This document shows positions 48,701 to 60,400 of a DNA stretch of 64,000 bases, piece by piece. Each line of letters starts with the position of its first letter. Within the stretch, counting starts at the first letter, position 1. The notes below the pieces were generated by a model. The model searched no databases and was not told where the DNA came from. It saw only the letters and a list, made by a program, of their open reading frames with translations. Source of the DNA: Pelargonium x hortorum (Eukaryota > Streptophyta > Magnoliopsida > Geraniales > Geraniaceae); NCBI GenBank assembly GCA_036897525.1, contig JAYMTJ010000026.1, positions 44,811 to 108,810 on the forward strand, given 5' to 3'. Made by a program: the position numbers and the translations under genes.

Positions 48701-49467
48701 AGGCATACCAGCTCTGACGGTCATAAACTCTTAATTATTTATTTTAGATCGATCCTATAACCGGATATAACGAAACAGAGTATCCATTCTAAAGAAAATG
48801 GAAATTAAAGGGGTAAGTTCAAACAAATGTCGAGTGAAGCAGAAGTAATCGCCTTTTTTTGTTTTGAGACGGATTCGCATTTATTATAGTTTTTTTTTAA
48901 GAGAAACCTCTATTTTAATATTTTGGTACTTGTGACAACTCCATACCAATGTGATTTAGTTAGTACAAAAGATCTTCTATAAATAAAAAAAAAATCAAGA
49001 AAGTTTTTACTATAAGTAAACCCTTGTGCTTTGCATCTATCACCGGACCCCCGTGGTCAGTAAGGCTCCTAAAAGGGTACGTTCTATAGCTAAAAGCATT
49101 CCAGGATGAGGTGAACTGAATTGCGTTTAACACATAACACACATAAAGAAAGAGAGCCTTTAATACTTGCTTTTGGGACCCTATCGATAAAGAAATGAAC
49201 TCAAAATACTTAGATAGAATGGTGTTCAATTCCCCTTAACAAGGATTGTTTATCTAGTATACTTTTTGTCATAATACATAATAAAGAAACTTATCACCGG
49301 GGGTAGGCGATTCATATAAGAAAGTGTTGAGTAGACAGAAAGTTTAATAAAGTGTTTCCTCCTATCGATATTGTTGCAATCCAAATGTAAAGTCTTCTCT
49401 TCAATAAGTATAATGTTTTGTTTGTTAACTAGGTATATCTTAGACTTACGTTTACGAATAAATCCAA
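45721..49467. other. non-coding stretch
   Basis: No gene was recognised. The element CCGGCTTTAG-CAGCTACAATTCCT near 47751-47773 recurs in diverged form at 57109 and 57380. The open frames are short and unremarkable. Confidence 0.65.
48662..48685. repeat. 12-bp exact tandem duplication
   Basis: TTCGTATAGTAC at 48662-48673 and again at 48674-48685. Confidence 0.9.
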
Positions 49468-50110
49468 ATGGTAGAGCCACAGGCAAAGCTTGTTTTAACC
49501 GACTTTTTTGTTCATTACAATAAGAATTTGAACCAACGCTCGTTGATAAATGTACGAGATGCTCGGCTTACTGTTTCCTTATGGACTAAGAGTTCAAGGA
49601 GTTCAAGAAAGAGATTGTCTTCTAATGACAGTGACAGCATGCCAAGGAAGCTAATGGAATTTTCTTGCAAGCTTTTCTACTATATAGAAGAAATTCTGAA
49701 TAGTGACAAATTGACCTTTCTACATTGTCTATTTTCATGAACTTGAAAGGTTTTCTACTATATAAGAAGGGAGTTAGGATCATTCCTTTCAAATAGATAG
49801 ACGAATAGGTTGAAATGAGTTGAAAGCTAAAGGAAACGAGCCAAACCCATTCTCTCTCTATAGCAGGCCAAAGAAGGAAAGTCCCCGTCTCAGGAACCCA
49901 GTCAGTAGGAGTCCAGTCAAGAGTCATCCCTGTCAGCAAGCACAGTCGATGGAGCATGTACAGTTGAGAGTCGGCCAAGTAGAGTTGTTAGGAACAGGAC
50001 ATGAGTACAGTAGACGGTACAGTTGCGAGGGTGCTGCGTTGGGTGTCGGTCATGGATGGTGAGTGCAAGTGATAGATGGTACAGTTAAGGGAAGGAGTTT
50101 GTCAAGTACC
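49468..50110. other. G+C-richer island with clustered GTACAGT words
   Basis: G+C rises clearly between about 49820 and 50100, and the + strand becomes G-rich. GTACAGT occurs at 49958, 50005, 50017 and 50079, all within 128 bases, together with many GTC/GAGTC words. The higher G+C lowers stop frequency, which explains overlapping open frames on both strands here (minus 49622-49978, 118 codons; plus 49820-50062, 80 codons). Neither has a recognisable domain, and they overlap antisense, so at most one could be real. TTTTCTACTATATA also occurs twice (near 49673 and 49750). The island may be inserted foreign DNA or a decayed repeat. Confidence 0.5.
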
Positions 50111-52224
50111 GAGTTTTCGTGCTTATTAGAGCGGGCTCGGACGTAATAACAAGAGTTTTTTTAGAGAGGTATGTGTTAACAGTATTAAAAAAAACTTAAC
50201 TTAATAAGTAGTACAGTATCGATATTTCTAAATTCCCGAAGACAGAAAAAAAGCAAAAGCCTAATTATTCGCCCCTTTTAGTTGCAGTTCTACAAGCGTT
50301 TTCTACTCAACAGGATACCACCCTATTGTAGGAGATTTCTCTAAATAACGAAGAATAATCTTCGAATGGAATAAATAAGGAAACCCATACTAATACACTC
50401 TCAAAGTACATCCAAGGGACTTTGTTTGTAAAGATAGCTATCTTTCCTACGAGATCAACTCGCAGGGCTTTTATCTACTAAAGAAAAGAAAATGGTCTGG
50501 AGGGGCCCTTTAAAAAGACTTTATAATATAATAACCAAGTCTCTGCCTGTATAATGCACTTTCGTAGCTATTAGAAAAAACTCCTCCCACTCTTGTACTC
50601 TAGAATAAGTGCTTCAAAAAAAACTCTACTCAAGTTAGGGAAAGCCGGCTTCAACTTTATTCACATATGCTTTTTTCATTTTAGTGTTTATTTGTTAGTT
50701 TTTTATATATGTCGATTTCTGCTTATATACGCGCGCTCGACCTATAACAAAGGACTTCCTCACACTTAAGCTAAGCAGTTTTAGAATCTTAAAATTAACA
50801 TATTATCTTAACTCTATTTGATTTGAGCAGCCCCTATCTATTATGCTCGGTAAATCCAGACAGTAAGATTTTTTTATCTCTTGTAGGCATCAATCTAAAG
50901 TATTAAAAAATAGAGTCCTTTTGTCCCGTCGATAGAACCTCCCCTAAATAGAGCTTCCCTTGCATTTTTCACGAGGAAAGTACGGACGGGTTTATGTTCC
51001 CAAATTCATAAACTAAACTTTAAGACTCAGTTACTTAGAAAGACCAAGATTTAATAATACTTCAAATTGGCGAAAGTGATAAAACCTGTGCAAAGTTAAC
51101 CCTCAGTAAACAAATTTAGCTCTGTACTGTGGACATTAAAAAGGTTATAATGCATAAAAGCCCGAAGGATTTGTCTATTTTGTACCCTTTTAAGCATTTA
51201 TTTCGTAACAGTATATTTTTAAATACTAGATTTTAACACTTATAGTTTAGATAATCTTTGATTTTTAGTAATATACGAAACATAAGTTTGCTAACTCCCT
51301 GAAATTCGTTCGTACCAACCCAACCAACAGTAGGACACAAGTAAAGGTTTGGTATTTATGCATATAGATTTGAAATGAAATTAAGTAAGGCGCTCGCACT
51401 ACTATAGATATTACTATCTAGTACCCCGAGTGAGGAGGGACTCGTTATCCTAGCGTCCGCTATTAATTATACATACCATTTTACAAGCTAAAGATAAGTT
51501 ATCTTTGGGTTCTTACAGACCTTGCTTTGAGAAAACTAAAGAATACTATCCCTACTAGACTAAAGCACTACGTGCCTACTCCTTTTCTGATTCCACCTTG
51601 ACTTTTTTACTATATCGTTCAGTGTAATACTAAAAAATTTCATTACATACATTATTAATATAAATTCAAGCATAGACGTGCGCCCGTAAGATGGGTCCCC
51701 AAGACGCTTTATTTCTATTTGTAAATACCAGCTTTATCTTTGTCCTTTTTTAGGTTTTAGGCTTTTATAGTAACCAATTACGTCGAGTCGAACATAATAT
51801 ATAGCTTTTGCCGAGCTTCCCTTTAGGCTAGGCGGGGTCTAGTAAACACGTTACTCAAGATCTTTCTGAATTTGACAATAAAGAGTCTAATAATAATTTT
51901 AATTGATGTTTTGGAATAAAGTACTCAAATCTTTTTCTTCTACTTTTCTATCTAGAATCCAATGAATATTTACATATAAAATGGAAATGTAACCCAGCAA
52001 ATTATGAAAATAGCGCAGCCTTCCTATATGCTCCTTGGGTCTATCTTCAAAACAACATATGAAAGTTTGTTCCCTTAAAGTTTTATTAAATTTATAGCAT
52101 TTAAGAGTTTCAAACTGGTGGGAAAATCAGATTACTAGCTACTCCTGAGTAATCATATAAAATCCATTTTTTTAGATTCTCTTACTTTTCGCCCCACCAA
52201 AATGGTTCATTTATTGTTTGATCA

Positions 52225-52266
52225 ATTCACTAATAGAAATTTCTTATATTAGCGAAATTAGTGAAT
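52225..52266. repeat. 10-bp perfect inverted repeat (stem-loop)
   Basis: ATTCACTAAT at 52225-52234 and ATTAGTGAAT at 52257-52266 are exact reverse complements 22 bases apart. A short inner TTTC/GAAA can extend the fold. It is A+T-rich and so weaker than the hairpin at 16.4 kb. Confidence 0.65.
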
Positions 52267-54370
52267 GCAATTTGAAGTACTCTTATTCAGTAAGTAGTCC
52301 ATTAATCTAGATTTTATGGGATTTCTAGAGATATAATAAAATAAGTTTTTTATACTGCTCCTTACTTTAGTGCAATACTATTGATATAAAAGATTTTCTA
52401 CTTATAGATTCTTTGTCTATCCCGCTCTGCCACTTAGTGAATAGTCCTTTTTACAACAAGAAATCTCTTTCACTTCACTTAGCGAGGGCACGTAAAAGGA
52501 GGCCCTAAGGTACATATATTTAGATAATCAGAAGTAAGACCTAATCCACAAGGAGTCTAATTCAATTATTAAAGGAAAAGGCAAGCTAAATTTTAGAGTC
52601 TATTTGCATAAGTCAGAGACTAAAATTCTGAGGACGTATCTTTGACAAGATATATCTTTTTAGAGCGGTGCAGATGATAAGGAGCCCCTTAGCGAGCTAT
52701 CCTTGACTAATTGAAATCGGCGTAAGGCGTGGGCAGCCCTGTAACTATACCAAAAAACCTATATTTTCAAAAAGAAAAAGGGAAATCTGAGCTCGTGTGA
52801 TCTGCCGCCTAACCCGGGTTAAACTCCTATAAAGGTACAGGCACAACATATAAATAGAAGGGGTCCTCTATCCTTTTGGTATTCCACAGGGCTTTTCTTG
52901 AGGCTCTATAATCTATAAACTAAAGGTAATCTATTCCTTTTCATTGAAGCTAACGCCAAACCTAAGGGTACCCCCTGTTATAGGGTATTTCCTTAGTTTT
53001 AAAGAAAGCCGCCGGCATTAGGTCTTTTTTATTTAAATCACATAAGACAAAAAAACCCCGATTAGAAATAAAATATATGGGAAAGAAAAAAGGGTTAGAT
53101 ATTATTATTATCCGGAAATCTAAAAACTGTCTTGTTTGGTATTAAGCAACAGAATTTCTTACGAGTAGTAGGATATATAGTCAAAGGAATTTAAAGAAAA
53201 TATTTTGAGCTCAATAACTCCAGTGTTTAGTAGGTATCCTACTAAGCGTTTTCGCCTCTGGCATGCAATGCAGTTCTATATTCTCCAGCACCCTTCGGTT
53301 TCATATAGACCACTAAAGTAAGGTCTCATACTTTCTCTCACTAATAGTTTATAGGATCAAAAAGTAAGATTACTTAGGATTTACACACTACTTTAACTAA
53401 AAAGGGGCGCTAAAACAAATAAGATATTTTTTTTTAGCAGAAAGGAACTTTGCAAATATTATTTTTTAGTAAAAAGGTATCCTATATGGTTCAAACCTAC
53501 GATAATAGGATACAGATACAAGGAAACCCCTTCTGAGTTGCACGGAGCTGCCTATAGCTCTTATAGGTCTACGCTCCTTTTTCTTAGGGGTTTTTGGTTT
53601 TGGTTATTAACGCAGAAATCAAAATTTCTACTTTACGGCCTAGAGCCGAACGTTATTGTAACCCTCTCTTTTCTCACCAAGCTCTCAAGATATTTTAGGA
53701 GTACAGTTAAGTTTTATCTATTATAAACATTTAATGGAACTTGTTTGTAGGCAATAGAAAAAACACTTTTAAGAGGTATATTTTTGTTATTTTCATTCTA
53801 AAAATTTTTTATTTAGGAAGAATGAGTGTTATATAAACAAGTACTTCTTTTATTACTTTTTAAAAGCATTTTTAGCAGACACAGTCGGGGACCAGTAGGA
53901 GTAATTACAGTTCCTAAGCACTTAAAAAAGCTTTTAGTGACTCAATTGCGTTAGGAACAATCGTTAGTTTTTACTAGAGTTCCAATTAGAAAATTACACA
54001 AGGCATAAGGTTTTCGTATAATAAAGAAAAATTCAAATGTTTATTTAAGGGCTTTTATCATAACAAAGAGATTAAAAAATAATAAAACGGGGTCGTGTAA
54101 GGGTGTTTCATAATGCTTTTAAGTTTTACATGTAGGAATCTTTAATGTGCCAAATGTTAGTATAGTACTTGGGCTTTTTGTCATTCATTTTATACAAAAG
54201 AAGAAGAGGTTTTTGAGGTATATAATATTAATTTAATTAAAAGACTCTTAAAAAAAAATGACTTAGCATCAAAGGTTAAAAAACCAAGTCTTCCCTGAAA
54301 GCTAGGGAACTCTACAGGAAGTTTTAGATATAAACCACATCCCGAGTTGAGACACTCTAATTTACTTTAC

Positions 54371-54425
54371 GGCACGCCGCCAAGCGCACCCATCAAAAGG
54401 CATGGGTTCGAATCCCTTCGCTACT
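54371..54425 (+). pseudogene. tRNA T-arm-like fragment
   Basis: CATGGGTTCGAATCCC (54401-54416) is a perfect T-loop consensus with three G-C stem pairs, followed by TTCGCTAC as a possible acceptor strand. Upstream CGCCGCCAAGCGC is D-arm-like at best, and no anticodon arm can be drawn. tRNA ancestry is plausible but the family is unknown. Confidence 0.3.
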
Positions 54426-57400
54426 TCTTACCGCTCGTAGTAGGATGAACTGAATTTCCCCGGCCGAGAGTTCCCTAGTCGATAGACTAAGATCAGGATA
54501 ATCTTTATAAGTGTCAGTTCGAAGTGTATTATATCTGGTTCCTTTTTCTTTTAATAGGAGAAGTTAGTACCATGAATTACTTACCTTTGCCTAAAACCAA
54601 GAGCTTTCTCTAAGCTTAATGAGAGATTCTTATATTATACATGATTATACTAACCACAAATTTTCCTTAGGAATCCGTTCTAATAACAGTACCCGGCATA
54701 GCTTTAGACAAAGAATGAGCCTCTCTTTATTCAGTACTATAACAGTCACAATAGTAAAAGGGAATTCTCGTTATATATATATATATTCAAGCAAAAGCAT
54801 TCAAATCCGATGTAATGCAGCTAGTCCAGTCAATAGAGAAAACCCTCAAAACGAACCATGAATTTAACCTCACCGGCTATCGATGTCCTGAATTCCTTAG
54901 TTTTCTAATTGTTAAAGTTTCCTCAATGCTTAAAGGCCTATCAACTATTACCTCTTACTCCCTCTCTCTACAAAAAAGTCTACAGACTCTTGTTCTGCAA
55001 TTCCATCCGGGGGTAAAAAGCTAAAGCTGCAGGATTTTCTATATTCGGCAAAGTCTCCCTTTTCATTTCAAAGAAGTACGAAAGATCGGATTTGCTAACT
55101 TTTACTCTCTAACATTTGTTAATTTGTTTGTCTATTAATATAGGACCCCTTTACCTAACTAAAGGAGAATAAGTTAGACAGAGTGCATCTAAGGTTGTAT
55201 ATAGCTCTTTTTTATTACCAATTAGACCGCGCCCCTTAATTCTAGTTTTCAAAACTCTATGACTTTGAAAAGCTCTTTTCTTAGATTACATTACGTAACA
55301 GGACATAGAAAAGGGTTTCTATACCACGTTTCATGAGCTATAAGGCTGGAGAGGAGCCCCCGAGTATCCTTCGATTGGTTTTTTTAGTTTAGACTGTTAC
55401 TCCTTTTCCGAACTTATTAGAACCTAGATGTCGAGAATCAGAAAGAGTCTTTAATAATAGTCCAAAGCTAGAGAATCAAAGTACTTAAATGAACCCATTA
55501 TTCTATAAAAGGAAATAGCAGAAACCTTTACGTTAACACAAATACAGGGTCCCTCGCTTTTAAGAGGTGCAGCCTTGAATTGAATAGAGTGTGGGAGTCT
55601 CGAGTTTTCGTTCTGAAGTTTCTTTTACTTTGAATTCCCTTTTCGGGCTTGCTTCCTTCTTTCTTAAAGAGGGATACTCCGAATTCTAAATTTGCAAGAC
55701 TTAGCCATAAGAATTTACTGCAATTTCAACGGCACCTTACTCAGTCAAAGCAAAACGCAGGAGACAAAACAACGGATCCTCAAAGAATCTGTATCCCAAA
55801 ATTACAGACATTATCAAGTCGGACATCGTAAGAATTTCCGACTCAATAGAATTCCAGATCAAAACAAACCATTTCCAATACTCTGAGTTGCTCTTCATAA
55901 ACACTTTCCTGTGCGTGCAGCCTTATCCTTAACTTAAGTGTTGTAACCTAGTAGAATTTAATTACAAACTCTTTTCTAAAAACTCAAATTGACTTTTCCT
56001 TATTCATAAAATGGATTCTACAGTTCTTTTTGCTAGCCAGGCTCGATAGTATGTACAAGAGTTTTCTGCTTTTCTAAAATATGACTCAATTACAGTAAGT
56101 TTTTAGTGATTGATTGTACGATTCTATACTGCACTGCGGAGAAATTCAGAAAATAGACTCACTATAAAGAAAAAAAGGTGCTAGCCAAGAGACATCCGTG
56201 GAATTCCTGTTTTGAGAGAATTGAGACTCAAAAGGTATGAGATGACTCTATAGGATAAAAGCATTTCACTGCTTTAAGACTCACTCGGATTTCTAGAATC
56301 TACGAAAGAAGAATCTGTTTATTTATTTATCCCAAGAAGATTAAGAGCTAAGCCTTATGTCCATAAAGTAAGTAAAATAGATTCCGTTTCTGCCAGCATG
56401 CAATGAATGTCAACCAGGTTTCAACAACTGAACTACTTTAAAGGAATTCATTGACTACTTAATAAACTCTTAGGAATCTCAAGAACGGATAAGTACTTTC
56501 CAAGACTTGCCTAGCTTTACCTACTTCTGAAATAGCTACGCTTTAGACTTTGGCTCTTTACACGGAATATTAAAGACCTGGTTAGGAACTCAATAAAGAT
56601 CACAAAGAGCTTGGACAGACCTATCAATCTATTTATTCTCTTTGCCTACAATTCCTTTAGCATTCAGTACCAGCTATCCCAACACAACAAGGAATCCGGT
56701 TTCTTAACTCAAAGGAAGATCCTTTCTTTCCCTGTAACAAATCAGTACAACCAGGAATTGCAATACAAACTGAAGAACTAGAGAGTCCTAAACTCTGTTA
56801 AGGGATAAGGGGAAGTCTTAGGAATCTACATCGAAGTTGGTTCAAATGAGACTACCTCAATTGACAGGAAATTCAAAAGTTGACAGAGGTAAAGCTATAA
56901 CAAAACCTGCAATACCATCACCTAGGCGATACATAATAGCGTTACTGGCACAGAGAATTACTAGAAGAAGAGTCCCTGTAATTTCAGACGTATGTGTCAT
57001 TTCTAATAGGTTAATAAATGTATTCTGTCTTCTTAGACATTCTACTTACTTATTGGACTTCTTCCATCGAGATTGGTAACTGAGGTTTTAAACAGGACTC
57101 TCCTTGGCTGGCTTTACCTTTAGCTACAATTCCTCTCTAGAATCCTTTGCCGACAGCTCTAAGAAAGATTTAGAGTTAGTTGGCTGCTGACAAGAGTTTT
57201 GGTTCTAGGAAGAATAAGTTTTAGGTTCCTAAGATAGAATCAGTTTCAGTTCCGGCTATACTGTAAGCACTCAATACCCAAGTCAATTACCGGATACCCT
57301 AAACTCTTTTAAAGTCAAACTCTTAGGAATGTACTTTCAAAGCGAAGGATTAAGCCAATCGGTCAGTCCTGTTTCCAGGCCGGCTTTACTTTAGCAAGCT

Positions 57401-60400
57401 TCACAGCATCAACTGAAAGAGCTTACAACTGATAGCACCAATTAATTCAGAGAAAGGGATTGCTTTTACAATTAAGAAAGGAGTCTAGTTTTAGAGTCTA
57501 GGAGTTTTGTTCCTATTATTTTTTTATTTCTGAGTTTAGAGAAGAAAAGTATTGACAGGGCTCAGGTACTGGTAAGAGAATTGAATAGATGAAAATCCTA
57601 TGGTTTTATGAGAAACAAACACCTTACTTAATATTAATAAAAGAAAAGGGTACTTGAACTAAAAGGTATACAGGGGTAAGCTTGTATGTTATATGTAAAG
57701 AAGCCTTGATATTTGGCAGCTCGGTCAAGAGTTTCTAGGTTATCTGAGAGTTATGGCACTTAAGAAAGTTGTAGTGATATAGGTCTGGGAAGTCAAAGTA
57801 AGGGTTCTCATATTCCCTTTTCCAGGTTTCCGGGTTTTTGAGTCTTACAATTATTTTGGGCATAAATTAAAGTAAAGAGTTAATGAATAGTCATTTCTCA
57901 CGCCAAGTACGAGTCTATTAGAAGGTCATAAAGCTTAACCGAGTCCAGATTCTGTAATTTATGAAATTGAATTTTGACCTATAAGATAACCTATAAAGGA
58001 GGCTCCTCAGCTATTACTCTAGAGTTTAGTATATAGATACAGGCCCTGTAGAATCTTGGTTATAAGTAGCTGTATAATTAATTCTTCGAATACTCAGTGT
58101 TTTTAAAAGCCCAGCTTCTTCTCTTCACAAAGACAAGGGAATCCCCATTTTAGAAAAGGAGAAATTTAACACCAAAGTTAGCGGCCAGACTTTGCTAGGG
58201 AATGTAAGGTTTTAGTTTATAAGTTGATTAACACTAAGTAGAATAGATGTACATTTACAGTCTCGTTTTATATGGGTAGGATCACTGGGTTTTTATATGA
58301 AACCTTACTAAAGTTAAAAGCACTTACCATTAAGAATAAATAAGAAAAAGAATCAACTGTAGAGTAAACACCAAACTCAGTAAGAGCTAACTACAAGTCT
58401 CCCTCTGAATATGAGATTGTAGTGACTGACGTTTTTAGCAGGGTATTCAATTTCTCCGGGAGATCTTTGTATTGCAAGAGAACCCCTACCTGGGGGGCTT
58501 GCTTGTTCCTTCTTATAAAAAAATGACGTCTTTTACTCCCTTTATACAGGATACAGGACTTGTTTTTAGGTGACACCATTCCCCAGTAACTATTAGTAGA
58601 TCAAGTCCTTCCTTAAACGCTTTATGCCTATAAGTTTTAGAACTAGTTTGAGCGGCGTCAATTTCTTTTTAAGGGGTGCACGTGTACTTTTTATATTATA
58701 TAATCTGGGTCTTAAACCTTGTAGTTTAGTTATTCCCCGCGAGTTGTGTTCAGATTCATCTTTCTATCGTAATAAGGATCTCCTAAACTTGTGTTCTATA
58801 CCGAGTTTGGAAATCTTACATTCTTAGGACATATCCCATAACAAGAACTCTTTTTTTATTTAATTACTTACTGAGTGGGTTAACCAGTGCATTCATGAAA
58901 TAAAGAAATTTCGCTTGGCAGTTGCAGATATTCAAATTCTCCGTGTCAAATTACGTAATAGAATTTGTTTCCTACATTCATTTTCAGTTTTTATTTTATA
59001 ACGAGTTTTCCTTTGCTTTGGTAGTTCGCCGATTCCGGGAACTCTACTTTATAAACAAACCCGCTAAAACTTTCCCCTTTTAGTAATGTTAGGATATTTT
59101 GTAGTAGTTCTTGAAGATTGAGCTCTTACGCGAAATTTTCTTTTAAGGAAGAGAGCGGGTAACAGTACCAGATTGAGATCTAGAGGGATAACTCAGTTAA
59201 AAACACCTATATATATATATTTGTACCTCAAAGAACTCCAAGAATCTGTGTTTGCGCTACGGACACTTCTCGATCGATCCTTATAAATTAAATAAAGTTA
59301 AGTTCTCTTATAAACAGGTGACCAGATTTCTTAATTGCAGTATCCTAGCGTCTTAGAGATTTTTGGTCCTTGCTTCAAATTAGGTGTAGGTGTTTGTTGT
59401 ATGATATTTTCCAGTATAAGGAAAAGTTTCAACTGTAGTAGAATAAGGCAAAAGTGGCTTATTTAGAACAGTTATTAGTAACGTAGGGTAACCGATATAA
59501 GTCCGAGACAGTCTACAAAATAGGATACATAAGGAGCAAGATTTTCATTTTTACCGGATCTTCAAGGTATTTGCGGACTAAAAAAGAGGTATATCTTTGC
59601 TTCGGTTGGGCGTTTAGCAGAATCTCATAATTACAGAGTGAAATAGAGTTAGTCTATAAAGGCATTTTTTTACCAATCCCGGCTGTTTTGAGTAAAAACA
59701 CTGAGTCCTAGTGTACTAAAGTAAAGTAGGCTCTACCATACTCTGTTAAAAGTCTCTTCTCTGACAAGGTTTTTTTAAAAGAATGGCAATACATTTCTTT
59801 AAAATTAAAGAAAGCGAACTCCTAGAAAGAATTTCCAGGATAAACTCTAAGTCATGTGTGTGTAGGTTCATCCAGGTTCAAGATAAAGCTTTATTTACTT
59901 GAACTTGAAGTGGGGCCCCTTATTAGATCGCAGCCGAGAACCCCTTACCCTTAATAGGGTTGCGCGTTAATCTTCTATTCACAGTAGAGTTGTATGATAT
60001 CACCACTAGCCAAGCAAGAATATCAAATTATACTAAAATAATATCTAAAACTGTGTCTCCAGGTAAAATGGAGGGAATAATATTAATCCAAATTGAAACT
60101 TTAATGGACATGCTTACTTTGATAATTTTAATCCAGTGGAAAATAAAAGGTTTGCGCTTTTCGGTTCTAAGCTTCTAAGCTATAGGCAAAAGAGCGGGCA
60201 GGTACCTATTTATCATGAGAGTTTGAGCCTACTTTTCATTAACAGGAACTTCCTTTTTTTATTAACAATTACTGAGTTTTTGACTTTTCTTTTTTCTAAA
60301 AAAGGCTTGCTAACTAAGGGGAATAATTCGATTTGAACCACCCGCGTATCTACTATGAATGAAATAGCTAAGGAATCCGTTTGTTTGTTAAAAAAGGAGT

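Noticed and set aside
49622-49978. 118-codon open frame, minus strand (longest in the window)
   Set aside because: It coincides with the G+C-rich island where stops are rarer, overlaps an antisense frame, and has no recognisable motif.
54770-54786. TA dinucleotide run as a promoter or origin
   Set aside because: Simple TA runs are expected in A+T-rich DNA, and nothing downstream needs a promoter.
54619-55024. Two overlapping + strand frames of 80 and 69 codons
   Set aside because: They overlap in different phases, and neither resembles a known protein; no start signal.
59930-60340. Overlapping + strand frames of 72 and 66 codons
   Set aside because: Chance-length frames of A+T-rich composition; no homology recognised.
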